Positions 24,871 through 33,214 are shown, counted from the stretch's first letter. The stretch: 42,807 nt of DNA from CAYOBW01 sp964402115 (GCA_964402115.1 CAYOBW010000023.1:1-42807), one strand, 5' to 3'. The notes: generated by a model not told the origin, from the sequence alone. A program made the numbers and translations.

Positions 24871-26643
24871 CTAGACCTTCTCGCGCGGCTCGTACTCCGT
24901 GTGCAGCAGGTGGTGCGACGTGTGTCCCAACGGCATGTTCAGGAATTCGCCGTAGATCTGCTTGATCTTGGGGTTGTCGTGCGACTTGCGCAGCTTCTTG
25001 CCCTCGTCCTCCTGGTAGATGGCCTTGATGCGCTCCTTGCGCACGGCATCGGTGGTCAGGCGGGGCTGCCCGCCTCCGCCGATGCAGCCACCCGGGCAAG
25101 TCATCACTTCGACGAAGTGATAGACCACTTCGCCCGCCTTGATCTTCTCCATGAGCTTCTGTGCGTTCCCGAGCCCGCTAACCACGGCGAGGTTCACCGT
25201 CACGCCCTCCAGGAACGACCACTCGGGCACGGTGCCCTCTATGGTCAGCGACACGGACTTGATGCCTTCCAGCCCCATGATCGGCAACACGTGCAGGTTC
25301 TCGAAAGGCAGCTCGCGCCCCGTGATCACCTCGTACGCCGTGCGCAGCGCCGCCTCCATCACCCCGCCGCTGTTGGCGAAGATGTCGGCCGCGCCGGAAG
25401 ACGTGCCCAGGATCCGATCCATCTCCTCGTCGGCCAGCGACCTGAAGTCGATGCCGGCGGCCTTGATCATCCGCCCCAGCTCGCGCGTGGTCAGCACGGC
25501 ATCGACATCCTGCATGCCGCTGTCGTTCATCTCGGGCCGCTGGGCCTCGAACTTCTTCGCCGTGCAGGGCATCACCGACACCACGTAGATATCCTCGGGC
25601 TTCCGGCCGGTCTTGCGCGCCCAGTACGTCTTGGTCACCGCCCCGAACATCTGCTGCGGCGACTTGCACGTCGACAGGTTGGGCAGCATCTCCGGGTAGA
25701 AGTACTCCACGTACTTGATCCAGCCCGGCGAGCAGCTCGTGAACTGTGGCAACGCCACCTGCTCCCCGTCCCGCACGGCCCGCTTGAGGCGGGACATCAG
25801 CTCCATGCCCTCCTCGATAATGGTCAGGTCAGCCGTGAAGTTGGTGTCGAAAACCGTGTCGAAGCCCAGGCGCCGCAGGGCGGCCACCATCTTCCCCGTC
25901 ACCAGCGTGCCGGGGGGATAGCCGAAGCACTCGCCCAGCGCCGCCCGCACGGCCGGGGCGGTCTGCACGATTACCGTCTTGCCCGGGTCGTCCAAGGCGG
26001 TCAGGACCCGCTCGATGTGGCTTTGTTCCACGATCGCCCCCACCGGGCAGACCGCCGCGCACTGCCCGCACTGCACGCAGGCCACGGTGGAAAGCTCGTG
26101 ACCGAAGGCCGGCCCGATCACCGTCTTGAAGCCGCGGAATTGCGGGAAGAGAGCGCCCACCGCCTGGACCTGCCCGCAGGCCGCCACGCACCTGCGACAC
26201 TTGATGCACTTCCCGTTGTCCCTGACCACGGCCGGCGTGCTGGCGTCCACGTCCTGGTTCGGCCGGGCGCCATCATAGGTGATCTGCCGGATGCCCAGGT
26301 CATGCGCCACCGCCTGCAATTCGCAGTCGTTGTTCCGGTCGCAGGTCTGACAGTTCCCGCCGTGCTCGGACAGCAGCATCTCCACCACCGACCGACGCGC
26401 GTCCCGAACCCGCTTCGAGTTCGTCAGCACTTTCATCCCTTCGGTGGCGGGCAGCACGCACGAGGCGGCCAGGGTCCGCGCCCCCTCCACCTCGACCAGG
26501 CAGACACGGCAGGCGCCGATCGCCTGCACGTTCTCCAGGTAGCACAACGTGGGAATCAGGATTCCCGCCTGCCGGGCCGCGTCCAGGACGCTGGTACCCT
26601 CAGGCACCTCGATCGCTTTTCCGTTGATCGTCAGTTTCGGCAT
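24871..26643 (-). CDS. hydA: [FeFe]-hydrogenase module 2, catalytic subunit (HydA)
   Basis: A 590-residue second catalytic subunit. It has a [2Fe-2S] domain (LCYLENVQAIGACRVC), a His-Cys3 segment (SEHGGNCQTCDRNNDC), two [4Fe-4S] motifs (CIKCRRCVAAC and CVQCGQCAAVC) and H-domain motifs TSCSPGW (C304), MPCTAKKFE (C360) and VMTCPGGCIGGGGQP (C516, C520). The spacing from the second to the third motif is ten residues longer than in HydA1, owing to an insertion near PEWSFLEG. MTC replaces the usual MAC before the cluster cysteine. The start is ATG 26643, just before the first strand; an upstream ATG at 26691 would overlap HydB2. The gene begins 17 bases after the HydB2 stop. The two HydA proteins are clearly diverged paralogues. 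Confidence 0.95.
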   Translation of the reverse strand: MPKLTINGKAIEVPEGTSVLDAARQAGILIPTLCYLENVQAIGACRVCLVEVEGARTLAASCVLPATEGMKVLTNSKRVRDARRSVVEMLLSEHGGNCQTCDRNNDCELQAVAHDLGIRQITYDGARPNQDVDASTPAVVRDNGKCIKCRRCVAACGQVQAVGALFPQFRGFKTVIGPAFGHELSTVACVQCGQCAAVCPVGAIVEQSHIERVLTALDDPGKTVIVQTAPAVRAALGECFGYPPGTLVTGKMVAALRRLGFDTVFDTNFTADLTIIEEGMELMSRLKRAVRDGEQVALPQFTSCSPGWIKYVEYFYPEMLPNLSTCKSPQQMFGAVTKTYWARKTGRKPEDIYVVSVMPCTAKKFEAQRPEMNDSGMQDVDAVLTTRELGRMIKAAGIDFRSLADEEMDRILGTSSGAADIFANSGGVMEAALRTAYEVITGRELPFENLHVLPIMGLEGIKSVSLTIEGTVPEWSFLEGVTVNLAVVSGLGNAQKLMEKIKAGEVVYHFVEVMTCPGGCIGGGGQPRLTTDAVRKERIKAIYQEDEGKKLRKSHDNPKIKQIYGEFLNMPLGHTSHHLLHTEYEPREKV

Positions 26644-26660
26644 GGTCTTTCTCGCTTTCC

Positions 26661-29600
26661 TCACTTTGCGCAGTAATCGCACCGCAGGCACCGCTGCGCC
26701 TGCCGCACCACGTCACCCTCGGTCCACGGCTGTTCCACTTCGTCGAAGTTGTTCCGCCGCCGTTCGACGGACAGCAACACCATCGGCTGACGCTCCGAAG
26801 CCGAGGGGTCGGCATCCGGATCGAAGGCGGTTTCCACCTTCCGCTCCTCGCGCCAGAAGGCGTGCCCCTCGCCGCTGAGGTAGCGGTCCATGCCCACGGC
26901 CGCGCGCTCGCCGCCAGCCACGGCCTCCACCACCGAGGCCGGCCCGGTGACCGCATCGCCGCCGGCAAAAGCCCACGGCTCGCTCGTCTGGCCGGTCTGG
27001 GGATCGGCCGCGACATTCCCGCCGCGCGACAGGGTCAGCCCCGAATCGCCCAGCAGGGCCTTGGCATCCAGCGTCTGGCCGACGGCCAGGATGACCTGGT
27101 CCGCTTCGAGATCGAAGTGCGCACCGCTATCCTCGGGACGCCGCCGCCCGGAGCGGTCGTACTCGCCCAGCTTCATCCGGTGGCAGCGCAGGCCCGTCAC
27201 AGCCCCTTCCCCGACGAGGATTTCGACCGGCGCCGTCAGCGTGCTGATCTCGACGCCCTCCTGCTTGGCCTGCTCGATTTCCTCGGCGTACGCGGGCATC
27301 TCGGCCGCCGTCCGGCGATACACCACGGTCACCGTGGCCCCCAGGCGCAAGGCCGTGCGCGCGGCGTCGATCGCCGCGTTGCCGCCGCCCACGACGATGA
27401 CCTTCCGGCCCACCGGGGCGGAGCCACGCAGGTTGTATTCGCGCAGGAACGCGATCGCGTCCGTAACCCCCCGTGCGTCGCGTCCGGGAATGTTCAGGCC
27501 CACGCCGTCCGGCGCGCCCACGCCGATGAAGATGGCTTCGTAACCCTGCTTGCGCAGGCTCTCGATCGTGAAGTCCCGACCCAGCTTGCGGTTGGTCTCG
27601 ATCCTCACCCCCATGCCCTCGATCATGCGGATCTCGCGGGCCAGCAGCTCGCGCGGCAGGCGGTAGGCGGGAATCGTCTGCACCAGCATGCCGCCGGGGC
27701 GCGGTTCCGCTTCCAGCACGACCGGCCGATAGCCCAGGCGCGCCAGGAAGTAGGCGCACGACAGCCCGGCCGGGCCGGCGCCGACGATCGCCACCTTGCG
27801 CGCGGCATTGGCCTTGTTCTCGCGGACCTCGGGCACCTGCACGGTGATCTCCTGGTCAACCATGAACCGCTTCACGCCGCGAATCGAAACGGGGCTGTCC
27901 AGCGCCGTGCGCCGGCACTTGTCCTCGCACGTGTGGAAACACACGCGGGCGCAGACCGTCGCGAACGGGTTGCGCTCCCGGTGCAGGCGCAGGGCCTCGG
28001 CGTACCGCTTCTCGCCGACCAGCGACACAAACCCCGGCACGTCGACATCGGCCGGGCAGGCGTTCTGGCACGGCGCCCGGACCAGCGTCGCGCATGTACC
28101 CGCTTCGCAATGCTTCTGGCGGATGTGCTGCTCGTACTCGTGGCGGAAGTGCCGGATCGTGGAGAGCACGGGGTTCGGCGCCGTCTGTCCCAACCCGCAG
28201 AGGGCCGTGTCCTTGATGGTCGTCCCCAGGTCGATGAGCCGCTCGATGTCCCCTTCCTGCCCCTCGCCCGCGCAGATCCGCTCCAGAATCTCGAGCATCC
28301 GCTTGGTGCCCACGCGGCAGGGCACGCACTTGCCGCACGACTCGTCCTGCACGAAGTCGAGGAAGTAACGGGCCACGTCCACCATGCACGCGTCTTCGTC
28401 CATCACGATCAGCCCGCCGGACCCCATGATCGCGCCGAGTTCGGCCAGCGACTCGTAGTCCACCGGCACGTTGAGGTGCTCACGGGGGATGCAACCGCCG
28501 GACGGACCGCCAATCTGCGCAGCCTTGAACTTCTTGCCGCCGGGGATGCCGCCGCCAATGTCGTAGATGATCTCGCCGAGCGACGTCCCGATCGGGACCT
28601 CGACCAGGCCAGTCATGTTCACGGCGCCGGCCAGGGCAAAGACCTTTGTGCCCTTGCTCTTCTCGGTGCCCATCGCCGCGTACCACTCCGGCCCGCGCAG
28701 GATGATGGCGGGGATGGCCGCCAGGGTCTCCACGTTGTTGAGCACGCTGGGCTTGCCCCACAGCCCCTTGTTGGCCGGGAACGGCGGCCGCGGCCGCGGT
28801 TCGCCGCGGTTGCCTTCGATGGAGGTCATCAGGGCGGTCTCTTCGCCGCAGACGAAGGCGCCCGAACCCATGCGAATCTCAAGGTCGAAGGCGAAGCCGG
28901 TGCCGAGGATGTCCGCGCCGAGGAGCCCGCGGGCCCGCGCATCGGCCAGGGCGTGCCCCAGGCGTTCGACGGCCAGCGGGTACTCCGCCCGCACGTACAC
29001 GTAGCCCTGCTGCGCGCCGATCGCGTAGGCGGCAATCGTCATGGCCTCGATCACGCTGTGCGGATCGCCTTCCAGGACGCTGCGATCCATGAACGCGCCA
29101 GGATCGCCCTCGTCGCCGTTGCAAAGGACGAACTTCGTCGTGCCGGCCGCCTTGCGCGTGAGGCTCCACTTCATCCACGTGGGAAAGCCCGCGCCGCCCC
29201 GCCCGCGAATGCCCGAGCGCTTCACAATGTCGATCACCTGGTCCGGCTGCATCTCCGCCAGGACCCGCGCCAGCGCCAGGTATCCGTCGCGGCCGATGTA
29301 CTCGCCCAGGCTCAGCGGGTCGATCACCCCGCAGTTGCGCAGGACCACCTTGGTCTGCCGCGCCAGGAACTCGATGTCCGCCACATGCGGCACCGGTGTG
29401 CCGCTGCCCACCTTGCGGTGCACCAGGTCTTCCACGATCCGCCCTTGCTTCAGGTGCTGGCGGACGATGCGCGCCGCGTCCTCGGCCTTAAGGTTCTCGT
29501 AAAACACGCCGTCCGGGTAAATGGCCAGAACGGGCCCACCCGCGCAAGGCCCCATGCACCCCGTGGCGCAGACCTCGACCGCCGGCGCGAGCCCCGCCTT

Positions 29601-29804
29601 GGCGATCTCCTTCTCGAGCGCCGCCTTCACATCCGCCGCGCCGGAGGCCATGCAGCCGCCGCCGTGACAGACCAGGACGAAATGCCGGGGCTTGCCCTGG
29701 GCCCGGGGAACACCTGTTTGCAGGCGGGCGTCCACCTGCGGCTTGAGCTTCTTGGCGATGCTCGCGAGTTGCTCAACGGATGAGATACGCTTGGCCGAAC
29801 TCAT
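26661..29804 (-). CDS. [FeFe]-hydrogenase module 2, NuoF-like/GltD-like fusion flavoprotein (HydB-NfnB type)
   Basis: A 1047-residue single chain with two redox units. Residues about 40-135 are a thioredoxin-like [2Fe-2S] domain (CHGGGC ... CATGCMGPC). The NuoF core follows with GIRGRGGAGFPTW (near 200), GDEGDPGAFMDR, ESCGKCVPC (near 488) and ALCGLG (near 534). From about 570 it changes to a GltD/NfnB-type oxidoreductase: an Fe-S domain (CQNACPADVDVPGF, then CARVCFHTCEDKC), FAD motif VAIVGAGPAGLSCAYFLARLG (near 669) and NAD(P) motif VVGGGNAAIDAARTALRLGA with VYRR (near 801-830), a pattern that suits NADPH. The C-terminus ends CLRCDYC. The ferredoxin tail of HydB1 is replaced by this unit. It overlaps HydC2 by 4 bases. 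The frame is continuous, with no sign of a frameshift or assembly join. Confidence 0.93.
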   Translation of the reverse strand: MSSAKRISSVEQLASIAKKLKPQVDARLQTGVPRAQGKPRHFVLVCHGGGCMASGAADVKAALEKEIAKAGLAPAVEVCATGCMGPCAGGPVLAIYPDGVFYENLKAEDAARIVRQHLKQGRIVEDLVHRKVGSGTPVPHVADIEFLARQTKVVLRNCGVIDPLSLGEYIGRDGYLALARVLAEMQPDQVIDIVKRSGIRGRGGAGFPTWMKWSLTRKAAGTTKFVLCNGDEGDPGAFMDRSVLEGDPHSVIEAMTIAAYAIGAQQGYVYVRAEYPLAVERLGHALADARARGLLGADILGTGFAFDLEIRMGSGAFVCGEETALMTSIEGNRGEPRPRPPFPANKGLWGKPSVLNNVETLAAIPAIILRGPEWYAAMGTEKSKGTKVFALAGAVNMTGLVEVPIGTSLGEIIYDIGGGIPGGKKFKAAQIGGPSGGCIPREHLNVPVDYESLAELGAIMGSGGLIVMDEDACMVDVARYFLDFVQDESCGKCVPCRVGTKRMLEILERICAGEGQEGDIERLIDLGTTIKDTALCGLGQTAPNPVLSTIRHFRHEYEQHIRQKHCEAGTCATLVRAPCQNACPADVDVPGFVSLVGEKRYAEALRLHRERNPFATVCARVCFHTCEDKCRRTALDSPVSIRGVKRFMVDQEITVQVPEVRENKANAARKVAIVGAGPAGLSCAYFLARLGYRPVVLEAEPRPGGMLVQTIPAYRLPRELLAREIRMIEGMGVRIETNRKLGRDFTIESLRKQGYEAIFIGVGAPDGVGLNIPGRDARGVTDAIAFLREYNLRGSAPVGRKVIVVGGGNAAIDAARTALRLGATVTVVYRRTAAEMPAYAEEIEQAKQEGVEISTLTAPVEILVGEGAVTGLRCHRMKLGEYDRSGRRRPEDSGAHFDLEADQVILAVGQTLDAKALLGDSGLTLSRGGNVAADPQTGQTSEPWAFAGGDAVTGPASVVEAVAGGERAAVGMDRYLSGEGHAFWREERKVETAFDPDADPSASERQPMVLLSVERRRNNFDEVEQPWTEGDVVRQAQRCLRCDYCAK

Positions 29805-30391
29805 TTGCCCGCTCCCTTCTTCGACGCCCGCGTCGTGGCGCGCTTCGTCGTGCTTTCCTGCTTCTCGCCGCTCTCGGCTTTGCCGCTCTTGGCCTGGTAT
29901 GTCTCCAGGATCACACTCACTTTTGCCGCCTTGACGCGCTGGTGGATGTCGTCGTCAACCGTCATGACCGGGGCCAGCCCGCAGGCGCCGAAGCACCGGG
30001 CCACCTCGAGCGAGAACTTACGGTCGGGCGTCGTCTGGCCCACGTCAATGCCAAGGTGCTTCTTCACGGCGTCCAGCAACTGCTTGCCGCCGCGCACGTA
30101 GCAGGCCGTGCCCAAACACACGCGAATCAGGTGCTCGCCGCGCGGCACGGTGGTGAAAAACGAATAGAAACCCACGACGCCGGCGACCTCGCTGTAGGAC
30201 GTCTTCAGCGCGCGACTGATCTTCTTCAGCGCGGACTCCGGCAGGTAGCCGAACATGTTCTGCGTAATCTGGAGCACGGGAATGAGCGCCCCGGCCTTTC
30301 CCCGGTACTCCTGAAGCACATCATCCAGCCGTTTCAGAAGCACGCTTTCCTTCGCTTCCAACCCGCATGCACAGCACTTGCTCTCCGCCAT
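29801..30391 (-). CDS. hydC: [FeFe]-hydrogenase module 2, NuoE-like subunit (HydC)
   Basis: A 196-residue thioredoxin-like [2Fe-2S] subunit. The ligands are C92 and C97 (VCLGTAC) and C133 and C137 (ARCFGAC). The N-terminus carries an extra KCCACG motif (C6, C7, C9) absent from HydC1. The C-terminal 30 or so residues are a lysine- and serine-rich, probably disordered tail. ATG 30391 has GAGG upstream; GTG 30397 would add two residues. It overlaps the HydB2 start by 4 bases and lies 24 bases after the histidine kinase gene, so kinase, HydC2, HydB2 and HydA2 look like one transcript. Confidence 0.92.
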   Translation of the reverse strand: MAESKCCACGLEAKESVLLKRLDDVLQEYRGKAGALIPVLQITQNMFGYLPESALKKISRALKTSYSEVAGVVGFYSFFTTVPRGEHLIRVCLGTACYVRGGKQLLDAVKKHLGIDVGQTTPDRKFSLEVARCFGACGLAPVMTVDDDIHQRVKAAKVSVILETYQAKSGKAESGEKQESTTKRATTRASKKGAGK

Positions 30392-30415
30392 ACGCACCTC
30401 GTGTTAGGATTCCCC

Positions 30416-32377
30416 TCAGCCAACCGTGCCACCAACCACACCACTCGCCCGCGCGACCGCCTCCCCGGCGCCTGCGGCCTGGGCCGGCAGGCTGAACGTA
30501 AACTCGGTCCACGCCCCCGGTTCCGACGCCGCGCTGATCGTGCCGCCATGGGCCTCGACAATGTTCTTGGTAATGAAAAGGCCCAGGCCGGTCCCCTTCT
30601 GCCGCAGGCTGGCCTGCGAGGTATCCAGGCGCGAGAACTTCTGGAACAGGTGGCCCAGCTTGGCGGCGGGAATTCCATCGCCGGTATTCCTGACGGAGAA
30701 GCGCACGAACCCATCGACGGGCACGGCCGACAGCACCACCTCGCCGCCCTCGCGCCCGTACTTGACCGCGTTGCTGATCAGGTTGTCGAAAACTTCCCGG
30801 ACCATGTTGATGTCCGCGTCCAGCTCCAGCTTGTCGTCCAGCGCCGTCTTCACCGTCATGTGCCGCGCCTCGATCTCGGACTCCGCCGAATCCAGCAGCG
30901 GCTTGATGACGTCCGCCACGACCGCCACCCGCGTCCTGACCGGAGAAAGCTCGCCATTCTCGATGCGGGCCAGGTTCAGGTAATGCCGCACCATCTCGAC
31001 CAGCCGCTGGCTGTTCATGTCGACGATCCGCATCGCCCGGTCCTGCTTCTCGGTAAGCGGACCGAGTTTGCCCAGCCGCATCAGGTAGACGTAGTTGATG
31101 ATCGTCGCCACAGGGCTCTTCAGCTCGTGCGAGACGAATCCCAGGGTCTCCATGTAGCTGCGGTTGAGTGCCTTCAGGTTCTCCGCGCGCTCGGCCAGCG
31201 TATGCGACATCGAGTTGAACGCCGCGATCAACTCCGCCGTTTCGCTGCACCCGCGGTCGGTCGCCACGTGCTCGGGCTTGTTGCCCTCACGCATGTTGTG
31301 CGAGGCCTCAACCAGGCGGTGAATGGGCGCCGCGAGCCGGTTGGCCGTGACAAACGCCAGCAGGATGGCCACGATCAGCACGATGACGGAAATCATGATG
31401 TACTGGTTCAGGATGCGTCCGGCGTCATCCATGAACGGCGCCTTCATCACGCCCACGTACAGCATCCCCACGACCGCGCCGCTCCCGTCGCGAATCGGAT
31501 CGTATGCCGTGAGACACCAGTGCCGCACGACGAAGGCCTCGCCCACCCAGGCCACCCCATTGTCCAGCACGCGGTCCGCGACCTCCCGCGAGGCCCGGGT
31601 CCCCAGCGCCCGGTTGCCGTTCTCCTCGCACACCGTGGTCGTCACCCGGCAGTCGCCCAGAAAGATGGTCGCCGAGCCCACCGGTTCACCCTTGTACTTC
31701 TCGTTGCGGTAAACGATCTCGCACATTCGATCCACGAGATCGTAGTTCCGGTTCACCAGAACACCGCCGAAGACGATTCCCACCACCTGCGAGCCGTTCA
31801 TGACGGGGACGGCACTGTCGATCACCAGGCCCCGCGTCTCCACGTTGTTGGCCGCCGGCCGCGCGTGGGGCGTCTCCTTCAACTCCAGGAAGGCCCGCTC
31901 CGCCAGGCCATCGGCTTCGCGTCGCAACGCCATCTGCGAAAGCACGGACAGGCACGTCAGGGGCTCGCCCTTCATCGCCTGCTTGATCGTCGGCGTTCCC
32001 ATCCGCGTGTCCCCTGTCGTATACGGCGCGGTCGTACGCATGACCACCACCCCGTCAGGCGTGGCCAGACCCAGGTAGTCCAGCCCGAAGTTCACCCGCA
32101 CGCGCTCCAAACGCTCATGCACCTCCGCGGCCTTGAAATCCCCACGCGCACAGGTTTCACCGACCACCTGTTTCGTCGCAACCATCTTCAGGATGACTTC
32201 GATCTCGTGAAACCGGCTGTTCAGCACCGCCCAGGCGCTCCCCAGATCCAGCCCCACCCGCTTCTGCGCCTCGCGCTTCACACGATTCAGGATGGCGCGT
32301 ACGCCGACAAATGCGGACAGGACGCTGTAAAGCGCCACAATCACCACGAAACTCCTGAATAGCTTGGTTCTCAGCAT
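30416..32377 (-). CDS. Cache-domain membrane sensor histidine kinase
   Basis: A 653-residue sensor kinase. It has TM1 (about residues 8-30), a large extracytoplasmic Cache-type sensor (about 40-315, resembling the Cache3-Cache2 fusion with GLDYLGLATPDGVVVMR and YDPIRDGSGAVVGMLYVGV), TM2 (about 325-347), a HAMP linker, a HisKA domain with intact H417 (FVSHELKSPVATI) and an ATPase domain (FDNLISNAVKYG; NTGDGIPAAKLGHLF; KGTGLGLFITKNIVEAHGG). It has no receiver or output domain, so phosphate should go to a separate regulator; the three single-domain receivers nearby are candidates. It is the first gene of the module 2 operon, behind a Rex-box-like site. The sensed signal is unknown but is likely an extracytoplasmic small molecule. 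Confidence 0.92.
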   Translation of the reverse strand: MLRTKLFRSFVVIVALYSVLSAFVGVRAILNRVKREAQKRVGLDLGSAWAVLNSRFHEIEVILKMVATKQVVGETCARGDFKAAEVHERLERVRVNFGLDYLGLATPDGVVVMRTTAPYTTGDTRMGTPTIKQAMKGEPLTCLSVLSQMALRREADGLAERAFLELKETPHARPAANNVETRGLVIDSAVPVMNGSQVVGIVFGGVLVNRNYDLVDRMCEIVYRNEKYKGEPVGSATIFLGDCRVTTTVCEENGNRALGTRASREVADRVLDNGVAWVGEAFVVRHWCLTAYDPIRDGSGAVVGMLYVGVMKAPFMDDAGRILNQYIMISVIVLIVAILLAFVTANRLAAPIHRLVEASHNMREGNKPEHVATDRGCSETAELIAAFNSMSHTLAERAENLKALNRSYMETLGFVSHELKSPVATIINYVYLMRLGKLGPLTEKQDRAMRIVDMNSQRLVEMVRHYLNLARIENGELSPVRTRVAVVADVIKPLLDSAESEIEARHMTVKTALDDKLELDADINMVREVFDNLISNAVKYGREGGEVVLSAVPVDGFVRFSVRNTGDGIPAAKLGHLFQKFSRLDTSQASLRQKGTGLGLFITKNIVEAHGGTISAASEPGAWTEFTFSLPAQAAGAGEAVARASGVVGGTVG

Positions 32378-32471
32378 GACAGACTCGGTCCTGTTCAGAG
32401 CCCCCACGCCGTGCATTCACACAGCGCGTTGAAATCGTCGGTCGTGGATAATCCTTGAAGGGAGCGGCTCC

Positions 32472-32477
32472 TGTCAA
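32472..32477 (-). promoter_or_regulatory. possible -35 box of the kinase/hydrogenase operon
   Basis: On the minus strand TTGACA occurs here, 5 bases downstream of the Rex-box-like site and about 95 bases before the kinase start. A matching -10 is weak: GATTAT (32447-32452) lies 19 bases further, longer than the usual 17. The TTGACA match and its placement are the evidence; the -10 is uncertain. Confidence 0.35.
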
Positions 32478-32482
32478 CGGTA

Positions 32483-32500
32483 TTGTGAAACAATTAACGA
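32483..32500. promoter_or_regulatory. Rex-box-like operator upstream of the kinase/module 2 operon
   Basis: TTGTGAAACAATTAACGA is close to the known Rex operator consensus (TTGTGAA or TTGTTAA, 4 bases, TTAACAA or TTCACAA). The left half is a full match, and the right half has one change (G for A). It lies 106 bases before the kinase ATG and 75 bases past the end of the rex gene. Rex normally releases such sites when NADH is high, which would turn on H2-producing enzymes during fermentation. Confidence 0.7.
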
Positions 32501-32574
32501 TATCTTTTTCACGGTATCTTCAGGCAGTATCGCCACGGGCGCCGCGAGGATCCCTGGGCGCCGCTGACGGGACC

Positions 32575-33207
32575 TCACAGGCTGAATTTGATGGCGTGCG
32601 ACAACTCGAGCAGGCTGGCCACAATCCGCGTGTCAATGACCGCCACGCGCTTCGGCGCCACGATGTGCGTCAGGGTCAGGTTCAGCAACCCTTTGATCCC
32701 CGAAGCAATCAACAGGTCGGCGACGCTCTGGGCTGCCGCGGAAGGCACGGCGATCACCCCGATCGCCACGCCTTTGGCGGTAACCATGGCCGGCAGAGCC
32801 GCCATCGGCTGCACGCTGAGATGCCCCAGCGTTTGCCCGACAACCTCACGATCCGCGTCGAAAATACCCTGAATGTGGAAGCCCCGCCGCGGAAACTCGT
32901 TGTGCAGCGCCAGCGCCCGACCGAGGTTCCCCGCCCCCACCACCACCAGGTTCCAGACACGATCCGCGCCCAGCACCCCGGTCAGCACCCGCTCCAGCCC
33001 CTCAGTGTCGTAACCTCGCTTCGATGTGCCCGAGAAGTCGAGGTGCGAGAGATCCTGCCTGACAGTGGAACTCGTAACGCCCAGCGTCTCCCCCAGCTCC
33101 AGGGAAGATACCCACTGCACGCGACCCACGCGCAAATCCTGCACATAGGTCAGGTACTTCGTCAACCGGCGTATCACGGTTGGCGGGATCGATGACCCGT
33201 TTGACAT
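32575..33207 (-). CDS. rex: redox-sensing transcriptional repressor Rex
   Basis: A 210-residue redox sensor. The N-terminal winged helix (about residues 10-70) includes VSSLELGETLGVTSSTVRQDLS and HLDFSGTSKRGYDTEGL, the classic Rex region. The NAD(H)-binding Rossmann domain follows with VVVGAGNLGRALA (near residue 90) and FDADREVVGQ. The C-terminal helix (LLELSHAIKFSL) is the domain-swapping helix of the dimer. Rex binds DNA when NAD+ dominates and lets go when NADH rises. Its gene sits directly upstream of the hydrogenase block on the same strand, and a Rex-box-like site precedes that block. It therefore probably controls the hydrogenases. Confidence 0.95.
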   Translation of the reverse strand: MSNGSSIPPTVIRRLTKYLTYVQDLRVGRVQWVSSLELGETLGVTSSTVRQDLSHLDFSGTSKRGYDTEGLERVLTGVLGADRVWNLVVVGAGNLGRALALHNEFPRRGFHIQGIFDADREVVGQTLGHLSVQPMAALPAMVTAKGVAIGVIAVPSAAAQSVADLLIASGIKGLLNLTLTHIVAPKRVAVIDTRIVASLLELSHAIKFSL

Positions 33208-33214
33208 AACGCTT

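Noticed and set aside
26862..29783. 973-codon open frame on the plus strand opposite HydB2
   Set aside because: It is antisense to a well-supported fusion protein, and its composition is that of an artefact of GC bias.
26661..29804. HydB2 fusion as two adjacent genes or an assembly join
   Set aside because: The frame runs without a stop through the junction (about residue 540-600), codon use looks uniform and the Fe-S linker between the two parts is intact.
19913..30391. NuoE/NuoF-like genes as part of respiratory complex I
   Set aside because: No membrane subunits (NuoA, H, J-N) are present, and each NuoE/NuoF pair is tied to a HydA with complete H-cluster motif positions.
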